From assembly GCA_963721175.1 (NCBI GenBank), contig CAVRIG010000006.1, forward strand, positions 226,129-290,128: 64,000 nucleotides of DNA, written 5' to 3'. This DNA comes from Aliishimia sp963721175 (lineage in GTDB: Bacteria > Pseudomonadota > Alphaproteobacteria > Rhodobacterales > Rhodobacteraceae). The stretch's first letter is position 1. The number at the start of each line of letters is the position of its first letter. Below, piece after piece: positions 42,924 to 52,286 of the stretch. A program made the translations under genes and the position numbers. The notes under the pieces were generated by a model, which ran no database searches, was not told the origin of the DNA, and was given only the letters and a program-made list of their open reading frames with translations.

Positions 42924-45130
42924 ATGATCCGTGCACTCCATCGCTGGCCGGGTCTTCTGGCCCTCGCGCTCGTCACCATCCTGAGCTCGAGCGGTGCGGC
43001 GCTGTCGGTCTTCCCTGCGGCCGAGCGCATCGCCGCGCCGCAGGTGGAAGCCGGGCTGACCGTCGCCGTCCTCGCGGATCGCATCCAGGCGGTCTATCCG
43101 GGCGTCGAGCAGATCCGTCGGTCACCCTCGGGCCGGATCACCGCCTACTGGTTCGATCAGGGCGCGCCCGGCGCCGCCGTGATCGACCCGGCGACGGGCG
43201 AGGGCGTCGGCTCGGCCGACCCGAACCAGACGCAACGCTGGCTCACCAACTTGCACCGGTCGCTGTTTCTCGGGGATGGCGGGCGGATCGCCATGGCCGC
43301 GGCGGCTGCCGCGATGCTGGTCCTTTCGCTCTCCGGTGCGGCGCTGGTCGCGCGGCGGGCGGGTGGCTGGCGGCACTGGTTCGCAGTCCTGCGCGGACCG
43401 CTTGCCGGGCGGCTGCACGTCGAGATCGCCCGGACCGCTGTCGTCGGCCTCGTTCTGTCCTCCACGACCGCCCTCTGGATGACGGCGTCTACGTTCGATC
43501 TCCTGCCGGATGGCGGCGCCATGCCGGCCGCCCCGGCCGAGGTCAGTGGGGAGGCCGGCTTCGCTCCGGGCCGGATGACCACGCTGCGGCAAACGCCCGT
43601 CTCCGAACTGCGCGAGCTGAGCTTTCCCTATCCCGGCGACGCGACGGACGTGTTCACGCTCAAGACCGACCGGGGCACCGGCTATCTCGACCAGGGCGAC
43701 GGGGCGCTCCTGGCGTGGGCCGACATGACCGGGATGGGAACGCGTCTCGGAAACGATCTACATGCTGCACACCGGACAGGGCGCGGCGACGCTCGGCTTC
43801 GTGCTCGGGCTCATGGCGCTCGGCGTGCCCGCGATGGGAGCGACCGGTGTCCTGGTCTGGCTCGCCGGGCGGCGCGGCCGGCCGCGCATCCGGGGCAATC
43901 AGCCCGCCGGTCGCGCCGAGACGATCCTGCTCGTCGGCAGCGAGGGCGGCAGCACCTGGGGCTTTGCCGCGACACTGCACGCCGCGCTGACGCAAGCTGG
44001 GCAGAGCGTCCATGTCGGCCCGATGTCGCGCTTCGCGCCGGAACGTTACCCTCATGCCGAGCGGATCATCCTGCTCGCCGCGACCTATGGCGATGGGGCG
44101 GCGCCGGTCACGGCGCAGGGTTTTCTCGACCGGCTGAACGTGTCCGACCGGGCGCCGGACATGCCACTCGCGGTGCTCGGTTTCGGGGACCGCAGCTTCC
44201 CGGCCTATTGCGCCTTCGCCAAGGGCGTTGCGGAAGCGGCCAGGCGAAGGGCTGGCCAGAGCTTCTGCCGCTCGACACCATCGACCGGCAATCGCCGCAG
44301 GATTTCGCCCGGTGGGGCCGCGCGCTCGGCGACGTGCTCGGCATCGAACTCGAACTGTCTCATCAGCCGGTCCAGCCGCAAACGACGACGCTGACCCTCG
44401 TCTCGCGGCGCGACTACGGCGCCGAGGTGCAGGCCCCGACCGCGATCCTCCGCTTCGCCCTGCCGCGCGTCTCGCTCTGGCAGCGGCTGACCGGCGCCGG
44501 GTTCGCCCGGTTCAGGCCGGCGACCTGATCGGCATCCTGCCGGAGGGCAGCGCCGTCCCGCGGCTCTACTCGCTCGCCTCCGGCCGCCGCGACGGGTTCA
44601 TCGAGATCGTCGTGAAGAAGCATCCCGGCGGCCTCTGCTCGGGTCAGCTCACAGGGCTGGAGCCGGGCGACACGGTGACCGCCTTCCTCCGCCGCAATCC
44701 CGGCTTCCGTCCGGGCCGGGGCCGCGCGCCACTGATCCTGATCGGTGCCGGGACGGGCATCGGGCCGCTCGCGGGCTTCGTGCGCGGCAATGCGCGCCGC
44801 CGCCCCGTCCACCTGTTCTTCGGGATGCGTCATCAGGACAGCGACTTCTTCTACGGCGAGGAGATGCGCGCCTGGCAGGATGAGCGCCGCCTGACCCGGC
44901 TGGTCACGGCCGTCTCGCGCGGGGCGCGGCCCCACTACGTGCAGGACGCGCTGCGCGGCGAGGCCGCCCAGGTCGCGCAGCTCATCCGCGACGGGGCGCG
45001 CGTGATGGTCTGCGGCGGACGCGACATGGCGGCGGGCGTGGCCGATGCGCTGGCCGAGATCCTCGCGCCGGCCGGGCTGACGCCCGCGGTCCTGAAGGCG
45101 GAGGGACGGTATGTCGAAGACGTCTACTGA
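42924..45130 (+). CDS. PepSY-TM / flavodoxin / FAD-NADPH reductase fusion (frame broken three times)
   Basis: The protein is a transmembrane oxidoreductase. An N-terminal helix (WPGLLALALVTILSSSGAAL) and PepSY-like periplasmic region come first, then membrane helices (AMAAAAAAMLVLSLSGAALV and others). A flavodoxin domain follows (ETILLVGSEGGSTWGFA, LLAATYGDGAAPVTAQGF, VLGFGDRSFPAYCAFAKG). A ferredoxin-NADP reductase part ends the protein, with FAD motif RLYSLASG, APLILIGAGTGIGPLAGFV and VMVCGGRDMAAGVADAL. The layout resembles sulfite-reductase-type flavoproteins fused to PepSY-TM. Breaks lie near 43745, 44245 and 44515. It likely moves electrons from NADPH across the membrane to flavinylated periplasmic partners. 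Confidence 0.85.
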
Positions 45131-46095
45131 ACGGGCGCGCATCGCGCTGAACGGCCCGACGATGGGCACGCGCTGGTCGGCGATGTTCTTCGCGGAGCCG
45201 GACTTCGACCCGGACCCCGTCCGCGCGGCGCTGCAAGCGGCCGTCGATGAGGTGGACGCCCAGATGTCGACCTGGAAGCCGGACAGCGACCTGATGCGGC
45301 TCAACGCGGCGCCGGTGGGCGACTGGGTGGCGGTGCCCGAGCGGCTGGCGGAGGTGCTGCGCCTCGGCCTCGAGATCGGGCGCGCCTCGGGCGGGGCGTT
45401 CGACATCGGCATGGGCGATGCGGTGACGGCCTGGGGCTTCGGGCCGGAGGCCGCCGCGCCCGAGGGTATCCGCGCGGCGATGGCCGCGCGCGCGCCGCCC
45501 GGCGCATGAGGTCCTGGAGATCTGATGGCGCCCATGTGCGCAAGGCCGCGCCCATCGCGCTCGACCTGAACGGCATCGCCAAGGGTTACGGGGTCGACCG
45601 GCTGGCCGAGACCCTGCGCGACCACGGGATCGGCAACGCCCTCGTCGGGATCGACGGCGAGATGCGCGCGATGGGTCTTCGGCCGGACGGCGCAGGCCTG
45701 GACCATCGCGATCGAGGCGCCGGACGCCGCGCGCCGGGCGCCCCATTCGATCCTCGCGCTGCAGGACGCCGCCGTGGCGACCTCGGGCGACTACCGCCAC
45801 TGGGTCGAGGTGCAGGGACGACGCCTGTCGCACACGATGGACCCGAGCCGCGGCGCACCGCTGATCGCGTCGCCGGCCTCCGTCACCGTCGTGGCCCGCA
45901 CCTGTGCCGAGGCCGATGGCTGGGCGACGGCGCTCATGGTGCTCGGGCCCGAAGCGGGCGCGGCGCTCGCAAGACAAACACGGGCTCGACGCCCTGTTCC
46001 TCCTGCGCGATGATGACGGCAGCGCAAGGGGCGTGGGAGTCGGACGACTTTTTTCCGAAGAGCCAGCGGCAATCGCCTCGGCCGAGGGGAGATGA
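45111..46095 (+). CDS. apbE: FAD:protein FMN transferase ApbE (frame broken three times)
   Basis: ApbE attaches FMN covalently to Ser/Thr of target proteins in the periplasm. Motifs are LNGPTMGTRWSAMF, VDAQMSTWKPDSDLMRLN, SGGAFDIGMG, the FAD/Mg site ALDLNGIAKGYGVDRLAETL, HTMDPSRGAPL and EADGWATALMVLG. Breaks lie near 45505, 45690 and 45970. No clear signal peptide is seen, as in some cytoplasmic or Tat-free forms. Its ATG overlaps the reductase gene by 20 bp, and its stop overlaps the next gene's ATG. The likely targets are proteins of this operon. Confidence 0.9.
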
Positions 46096-47941
46096 GCCGC
46101 ATGGAACACGACCGGGACCGATCGCTTCAAGACCGCCATCCTGCTGCTGGCCGCAACCGGCCTGATCGCGGGGCTTGCGTTCTGCTTCGCCGGCAAGGCC
46201 GACATCGCGAACCTCGTCTGGATCGCCGGGGTCGTTCCCGCGCTCGCCGCGCTCGTGGTCGAGATCCTGCGCAGCATCGGGCGCGGCGAGGTCGGGCTGG
46301 ATATCGTCGCGGCGCTGTCGATGTCGGCGGCGCTCGTCTTCGGCGAGACGCTCGCGGCGGCGGTCGTCGCGGTGATGTATTCCGGCGGCACCTTCCTCGA
46401 AAGCTTCGCCGAGGGCCGCGCCCGGCGCGAGATGCACGACCTCCTGTCCCGCGTCCCGCGGACGGCGACCCGGCATCGGAACGGCGGGCTGGAGGAGGTG
46501 CCGCTCGACGAGATCGCACCCGGCGACCGCCTGCTGATCCGGCAGGGCGACGTGGTGCCGGTGGACGGCACGGTGGCGTCCGAGGCGGCCTTCGTGGACA
46601 CCTCGGCGCTGACCGGCGAGTCCCTGCCGGTCCGGCTGGCGCGCGGGGCCGACGCCATGAGCGGCTCGACCAACGCGGGCGAGGCCTTCGACCTGACCGC
46701 GACGCGGCGCCGCGAAGGACAGCACCTATGCCGGGATCGTCCGGCTGGTCGAGGAGGCGCAGGCGTCGAAGGCGCCGATGTCGCGGCTGGCGGACCGCTG
46801 GTCGCTGGGCTTCCTCGCGGTCACCGTCACCATCGCCTTCGCCGCCTGGTGGTTCACCGGCGATCCGATCCGGGCCGTCGCCGTGCTGGTGGTGGCCACG
46901 CCCTGTCCGCTGATCCTGGCCGTGCCCGTCGCGCTGGTCGCCGGCCTCTCGCGCGCGGCGCATTTCGGCGTGCTGATCAAGGGCGCGGGGCCGCTCGAGA
47001 CGATGGCGCGCATCCGCACGCTGATCCTCGACAAGACCGGCACGCTGACCGACGGCCGCCCGCAGATCGTGTCGATCGACAGCCACGACGGCATGGCCGA
47101 GGACGACATCCTGCGCCTCGCCGCCGCGCTCGACCAGGCCTCGAAGCATCCCGTGGCGCAGGCCATCGTCGCCGCCGCGAAGGCGCGGGGCTTCACGCTG
47201 CCCGTGCCGTCGGAGGTGGCGGAGATCCCGGGCGAAGGGGTCGTGGGCCATGTCGAGGGCCGCCAGGTCATCGTCGGCGGCGACGGTTTCGTGGCGTCCC
47301 GCGTCGGGCGGCTGGCGGGCGATCATCCCGCCATGGCCGCCGGATCGGTCCTCGTCGCCGTCGCGGTCGACGGCCACATGGCGGGGCATCTCGTCATGTC
47401 CGATCCGCTGCGCGAGGGCGCGGGCGCCATGCTCGACGGGCTGCGCCGCGAGGGGATCGGGCGCATCCTGCTCGCCACCGGCGACCGCGCGGACGTGGCC
47501 GAGCGGGTGACCGAGGGGCTCGGTCTCGACGGGCTGCGGGCCGGGCTGACGCCGGACCAGAAGGTTCTGCTGGTCCTGACCGAGCGCAAGCACGGGCCCG
47601 TCATGATGGTGGGCGACGGGGTGAACGACGCGCCCGCGCTCGCGGCGGCCGATGTCGGGCGTCGCGATGGGCGCGCGGGGCGCCGCCGCATCGGCCGAGG
47701 CGGCCGACGTCGTGCTCCTCGTCGACCGGATCGACCGGCTGGGGCCGGGGATCGAGATCGCGCGCGCCTCGCGACGGATCGCCGTCGAAAGCGTCGTCGC
47801 CGGGATCGGCCTGTCGGTCCTCGGCATGATCGCCGCCGCCTATGGCTATCTGACCCCGGTGCAGGGCGCCCTGCTGCAGGAGGTGATCGACGTCGCCGTG
47901 ATCCTGAACGCGCTGCGCGCGCTGCGCATCGCGCCGCATGA
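46092..47941 (+). CDS. P1B-type metal ATPase with TPC motif (frame broken; 3' end unclear)
   Basis: This cation pump has helices starting ILLLAATGLIAGLAFCFAG, actuator motif TSALTGESLPV, the membrane metal motif TPC within VVATPCPLILAVPVALVAG, phosphorylation site ILDKTGTLTDGRP, SKHPVAQAI and hinge GDGVNDAPALAAAD. No N-terminal metal-binding domain is present. The usual CPC is TPC here, so the metal cannot be assigned. Breaks lie near 46120, 46712 and 47660. After the last, the frame has no stop before the VIT gene; the TGA at 47939 in the neighbouring frame is the likely true end. It follows apbE with an ATGA overlap. Confidence 0.85.
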
Positions 47942-48008
47942 GCCCGCCACATCGAAACCACAGGCTGTCTCCTCCGGGCAGGCCGACATCGCCCGAAGGA
48001 GCCACGCC

Positions 48009-48710
48009 ATGAGCCGCCTCTCGCATTCCGAAGTCCACATGGTTCATCGCATCGGCTGGCTGCGCGCGGCCGTTCTCGGAGCCAACGACGGTCTCGTCTC
48101 GACGTCGAGCCTCGTCGTCGGCGTCGCCGCGGCCGGGTCCGGAAAGCCCGAGGTTCTGATCGCCGGTCTTGCCGGGCTCGTCGCCGGTGCGATGTCCATG
48201 GCGGCAGGCGAATACGTCTCGGTCAGCTCGCAGACCGACGCCGAGCAAGCCGACCTCGCCCGCGAGACCCGCGAACTCGAGGAAACGCCCGAGGCGGAAC
48301 TCGAGGAGCTGACCCGGATCTACGTCGACCGCGGGCTCGACCGAGGCCTGGCCGAGAAGGTCGCCATCCAGTTGACCGAGCGCGACGCGCTCGGATCGCA
48401 TGCACGCGACGAACTCGGCATTTCGGAAACCGTCACGGCCCGTCCGATCCAGGCGGCGCTGGTGTCCGCGACGACATTCGCCGTCGGCGCGGTCGTCCCG
48501 CTGATCGTCGTGCTTCTGGTGCCGGAAGCGCGGATCACGCTCCTCGTGGCGTTCGCGACTATCCTGGCCCTTGCCGTTCTCGGCGGATTGGGGGCATAGG
48601 CCGGGGGTGCCGGGCTCCTGCGCGGGGCAGCGCGGGTCACGTTCTGGGGCGCTCTCGCCATGGCCGCGACCGCCGCGGTCGGCGCAGTCTTCGGCGTGGC
48701 GATCGGGTAG
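48009..48710 (+). CDS. VIT1/CCC1-family iron/manganese transporter with an in-frame TAG
   Basis: This membrane transporter of the vacuolar iron transporter family has GWLRAAVLGANDGLVSTSSL, the helix GLVAGAMSMAAGEYVSVSSQ and the cytoplasmic metal-binding helix segment TDAEQADLARETRELEETPE. A TAG at 48597-48599 ends the frame after VLGGLGA, yet the same frame continues for 37 more codons with LLRGAARVTFWGALAMAATA and AVGAVFGVAIG, the expected last helix, to a TAG at 48708. Either the first TAG is a sequence error or the protein has lost its last helix. It probably exports or stores Fe or Mn; the P-type ATPase is just upstream. Confidence 0.82.
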
Positions 48711-48888
48711 GTCTGGGAGACGAGCCAGGCTGCTCCGGCGTCTTGCTCGGAAACCACCGACGCACAAGGCCGCGACGAGGAGGTCCGCGCTCATGAGACA
48801 CGCGTCCCGGAGGGGGCGTTCCGGGCCGGCCGAATTGGGCCGGAAGACTGCGGCGGCATCAAGCCCGACGCTTCTGCTGCGAAAACTT

Positions 48889-48904
48889 GTAAGCCTCCCG
48901 TAAG
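48889..48904 (+). promoter_or_regulatory. Tandem response-regulator box upstream of DUF6134 gene
   Basis: GTAAG, six bases, GTAAG (11-bp period) is the layout bound by OmpR-family regulators. The extended string around it matches that at 51627 at 16 of 19 positions, and both stand 55-56 bp before a start codon. The regulator encoded at 49565 is the obvious candidate to bind it. Confidence 0.65.
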
Positions 48905-48959
48905 GCAATTCCCGCATCTGGGCGCTTCAACGAATGCTTGTTCAAAGACGGAGACACTC

Positions 48960-49553
48960 ATGCGCATTCTCTCACTTGCGGCCGGGCTGACCCTGGCGCT
49001 TGCCACGTCGCTTTCGGCGTCCTCCATTCCGGCAGACGGGCATCTGGATTTCGATGTCGTCCGCAAGGGCAAGGACATCGGCGATCACAGCTACGATTTC
49101 GAAGGTTCGGGGAATACGTTCATCGTCAACGTGAGCACGGATATCGCGGTCAAGGTGCCGATCATCCGGGCGACGGCCTACCGTTTTCAGCACAAGAGCG
49201 TCGAATCCTGGTCCGGAGCTCGGCTGACGGCCGTCAGTTCGGCCACCAATGACGACGGCACTCCGCACAAGTTGCAGACCACGGGCAATGGCGTGCTGCC
49301 GGCGAGCCTGTGGAACGACGACATCCTGCGGACGGGCAAGCTGCTCAACACGATCGACGGCAGCATCATGGATATCACGGTCAGCGACATCGGCGCCGAG
49401 CACGTGAATACGCGCCGTGGACCAGTTGCCGCGCATCACTACCGTCTGTCGGGGGATCTGAACCGCGACCTGTGGTATGACTCGCAGGGCAATCTTGTGC
49501 ATGTCTCCTTTACCGCCGAAGATGGCTCGACGGTGACGTATGTCCGCAAGTAG
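48960..49553 (+). CDS. Exported DUF6134-family protein
   Basis: This 197-residue protein has a signal peptide (LSLAAGLTLALATSLSASS). The mature part is predicted beta-rich and carries the family pattern LDFDVVRKGKDIGDHSYDFE, RATAYRFQHKSVESWSGARL, PASLWNDDIL and GPVAAHHYRLSGDLNRDLWY. DUF6134 proteins resemble periplasmic lipid- or ligand-binding barrels but have no tested role. It is transcribed just before the two-component genes (11 bp to the regulator) and has the tandem GTAAG box upstream, so it is likely part of an autoregulated unit with them. The frame is intact. Confidence 0.8.
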   Translation: MRILSLAAGLTLALATSLSASSIPADGHLDFDVVRKGKDIGDHSYDFEGSGNTFIVNVSTDIAVKVPIIRATAYRFQHKSVESWSGARLTAVSSATNDDGTPHKLQTTGNGVLPASLWNDDILRTGKLLNTIDGSIMDITVSDIGAEHVNTRRGPVAAHHYRLSGDLNRDLWYDSQGNLVHVSFTAEDGSTVTYVRK

Positions 49554-49564
49554 GACCATGGCCG

Positions 49565-50242
49565 ATGCGGCTCTTGTATGTGGAAGACAACGAACGGCTG
49601 GCGCAGAACACCTCCGCCAGCCTGAAAGCCAACGGCTTTGCAGTGGACTGGGTGGATTGCGGCGAGGACGCGGTGCATTCCGCCAAGAGCTACGATTACG
49701 ATGCGATCATCCTCGATCTCGGGCTGCCCGATGTGGACGGCCTCTCCGTGCTGAAGGCGGTGAAGTCGGTGAAATCGGAGGTGCCATTCATCATCTGCAC
49801 AGCGCGGGACACGCTGGAGGACCGGATCAGAGGGCTCGACGCGGGTTCGGACGATTACCTGGTGAAGCCCTTCGACGCGGCTGAGCTTCTGGCCCGCATC
49901 CGGGCGGTGCTGCGGCGCCCGGGCGGTGCCCTGGGCGTGACGCTGGCGTCCGGCAACATCACCTTCGACACGGTGGGGCGCACGGTGGAGGTCGGCGGCG
50001 CGCCGGCACGGCTTTCGCGGCGGGAACTGGACCTGCTCGAACTCTTCATGCGCCGCAAGGGGCGGATCCTGTCGAAGGACGCCATCGAGAACGCGCTCTA
50101 CGGCTTCGACGCACCTCCCACGCCCAACGCGATCGAGGTGGCCACGCACCGCCTGCGCAAGCGGCTCGAGGACATGCAGGCCAGTGCCGTCATCCACACC
50201 CTGCGCGGGATCGGGTATTTCCTGGACGATGACGGCCGGTGA
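49565..50242 (+). CDS. OmpR-family response regulator
   Basis: This 225-residue regulator has a receiver domain with acidic pocket YVEDNE, phospho-acceptor Asp51 in IILDLGLPDVDGL, Thr in ICTARD and Lys in DYLVKPFD. A winged-helix DNA-binding domain follows with LSRRELDLLELFMRRKGRIL and TLRGIGYFLDDDG. It resembles the QseB/PmrA branch. The gene overlaps the kinase start (GTGA), so the pair is made together. The GTAAG tandem boxes at 48889 and 51627 fit a regulator of this type. The frame is intact. Confidence 0.93.
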   Translation: MRLLYVEDNERLAQNTSASLKANGFAVDWVDCGEDAVHSAKSYDYDAIILDLGLPDVDGLSVLKAVKSVKSEVPFIICTARDTLEDRIRGLDAGSDDYLVKPFDAAELLARIRAVLRRPGGALGVTLASGNITFDTVGRTVEVGGAPARLSRRELDLLELFMRRKGRILSKDAIENALYGFDAPPTPNAIEVATHRLRKRLEDMQASAVIHTLRGIGYFLDDDGR

Positions 50243-51595
50243 CGGGGCTGTCGGGTCTTTTTGGCGCGGCGCATTCGCTCCGCCGCCGGCTGGTGGTCAA
50301 CATCCTGCTGGCACTCGGGTTCTGCATTGCGCTGTTCTCGGTGATCCTGACTTACGAGTTCTACGAGCACCTGGCCGAGAACCGCGAGGACGCTCTCGCG
50401 CAGGAAGTATCGGAACTCGCGGTCGAAATCGCGCCGGACGAGCCCGACCTGGGTTTTGATCCGAACAGGGTTCCGGTTTCGAGGTGACGGTGGCATCTAC
50501 CGCTACACGATTTTCGACGAGGCGTTGCAGCCCCTTGTCGGCAGCGAGAGGGTCGAGGGCCTTCGAGACCGGATCGCCGGATCGCAGCCCGGGGACATCA
50601 TGTTCCTGAGCCTTGGCGGCATGCGGATCGGGGCATCGCTTTTGGTGGAGCGCGAGGGTCAGCAATTCGTGGTTCTGGCCTCGACCGCCGCACGGCCGTC
50701 CGGGCAAAGCCATCTGTCGCAACTCGCTCACGAGGTCACGGAGGCCATCCATTGGGTCGTGATCGGCATCGCGGCCATTCTGTTTGCGGCAATATTCGCT
50801 GCGAGCAGGGCCCTGACCCCGATCCGCCGCATCTCGGACGAGGCTCGGACAATCGGTCCGGGCTCGACCGACCGGCGGCTTTCGACGCAGCACCTGCCAA
50901 CGGAGATCCTGCCGCTGGTCCATGCGGTGAACGAAGCCTTCGACCGTCTGGACCAGGGCTACAGGGCGCAGCGGGATTTCTCGTCCAACGTGGCGCACGA
51001 GGTGCGCACGCCGCTTGCCGTCCTGCGCTCCTCCATCGACCAGATGGCGGACGGCCCGCTGAAACACGATTTGCGCAGGGACGTGCAGCGACTGGGGCAG
51101 CTTTTCGAACAGCTCATCGACCTTTCGCGCGCGGAGGCTCTCGGCGTGACGGCCTTCGCGGATGTGGAGCTTCACCAACTCGCGCTGTCGGTTGCGCAGG
51201 AGATGGGCGTTTCGGCCATGCGGGAAGGCAAGCGGCTGGCGGTGACCGGGGCCGAAAGCGTGCATGTCGAGGGCCATGCGGGGCTCCTGGTCATCGCCCT
51301 CGGCAACCTCGTGCGCAACGCCGTCAACTGTTCCGATGGCCTCGGCGAGATCGAGATCGAGGTCTGCGACAGTCCGCCAGGCTGGCGGGTCATGGACCAA
51401 GGGCCGGGCATACCCGACGCGCAGAAATCGCTCCTCTTCCAGCGGTTCCGCCGGGGCGGCACCAGCGGGCGCGACGGAGCGGGCATCGGGCTCGCCATCG
51501 TCAAGTCGGTGGCCGGGGCGCATGGTGCAACGGTCACGGTGGCGGATCGCGAAGGCGGCGGGAGCGTCTTTTCCTTCCTCTTCCCGACAGGATGA
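50239..51595 (+). CDS. Sensor histidine kinase (frame broken once)
   Basis: The kinase begins at GTG 50239 with a first membrane helix (LVVNILLALGFCIALFSVIL), then a periplasmic sensor region of about 130 residues, a second helix (WVVIGIAAILFAAIFAASRA), a HAMP-like linker, the phospho-acceptor His in SSNVAHEVRTPLAVLRSSID, and the ATPase domain with NLVRNAVNCSD, DQGPGIP and GRDGAGIGLAIVKSV. One extra G near 50466 (AGGTTCC to AGGGTTCC) splits the sensor region after GFDPN. Corrected length is about 451 residues. It is the partner of the preceding regulator. The signal is unknown. Confidence 0.91.
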
Positions 51596-51626
51596 GCGGC
51601 CGGTTTTTGCGCACTGCCGATGCCCT

Positions 51627-51642
51627 GTAAGACTGCCGTAAG
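51627..51642 (+). promoter_or_regulatory. Tandem response-regulator box upstream of the hemolysin-family operon
   Basis: GTAAG, six bases, GTAAG, as at 48889; here it ends 56 bp before the ATG at 51699. It lies in the 103-bp gap after the kinase gene, so the four-gene unit downstream probably has its own promoter under control of this two-component system. Confidence 0.65.
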
Positions 51643-51698
51643 CCTGCGGAGCCAGATGCAGGGCCAGTCTTGAGTTCACCAAGCAGAACAGGCCCAAC

Positions 51699-52286
51699 AT
51701 GAAAATCGAGTTCCCGACCGAGGGCAGCCGCGCGCGCGCCGAGGCCGAGCAGCATATCCGCGACGTCTACAAGGCGGCCTTTGGCGCCGAGATCACCGAA
51801 TTCGCGCCAAGTCTGGTGACCGTGCGAAACGCGCAAGGTCAGATCCTGTGCGCCGCCGGCCTTCGCACCGTCGAGGACGGGTTCTTCTCCGACGTCTATG
51901 TCGATGGCGGGTTCGGAGAGGGGGTGGAAGGTGCCGGCGGATTGCCGGTTCCGGCAGCCCAGATCTTGGAAGTGGTGTCCTTGGCTTCCACCACACCATT
52001 TCCGGTGCTGGCGATGCTCGACGTGATGGTCGGATGGGGTCGGGCGCAGGGCATGCGGTGCGGCGTCTTCACCGCCACGGCCAAGCTGCGCCGTCTGCTG
52101 GACCGGACGGGCCTCGAGTATTCCAGGATCGCGCCGGCCCATCCTTCGCGCGTCGCCTCTCCCGAAAGCTGGGGCAGCTACTATGCGCATGACCCCTGGG
52201 TCTGCGCCTGCACGGACCGGGCGGTCGCGCCGATCCTGCTGTCGCCCCGCACCCGGGCGGCCGGATTGCGCAGCGAGGCCTCCTGA
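51699..52286 (+). CDS. Thermostable-hemolysin-family protein (T_hemolysin, GNAT-like)
   Basis: The 195-residue protein matches the T_hemolysin family by RARAEAEQHIRDVYKAAFGA, ITEFAPSLVTV, ILCAAGLRTVEDGFFSDVYV and QILEVVSLAS. The family was named from a Vibrio hemolysin, but its fold is thought to be related to N-acyltransferases, and in gene clusters it accompanies ligases and oxidoreductases. Here it is the first of four overlapping genes with an AMP ligase, SDR and TauD enzyme, so a biosynthetic acyl- or aminoacyl-transfer role is more likely than toxicity. No signal peptide is seen. The stop overlaps the next start (TGATG). Confidence 0.8.
   Translation: MKIEFPTEGSRARAEAEQHIRDVYKAAFGAEITEFAPSLVTVRNAQGQILCAAGLRTVEDGFFSDVYVDGGFGEGVEGAGGLPVPAAQILEVVSLASTTPFPVLAMLDVMVGWGRAQGMRCGVFTATAKLRRLLDRTGLEYSRIAPAHPSRVASPESWGSYYAHDPWVCACTDRAVAPILLSPRTRAAGLRSEAS

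Noticed and set aside
51699..52286. Calling the hemolysin-family protein a secreted toxin
   Set aside because: No signal peptide, and its tight coupling to a ligase, an SDR and a dioxygenase fits biosynthesis better.
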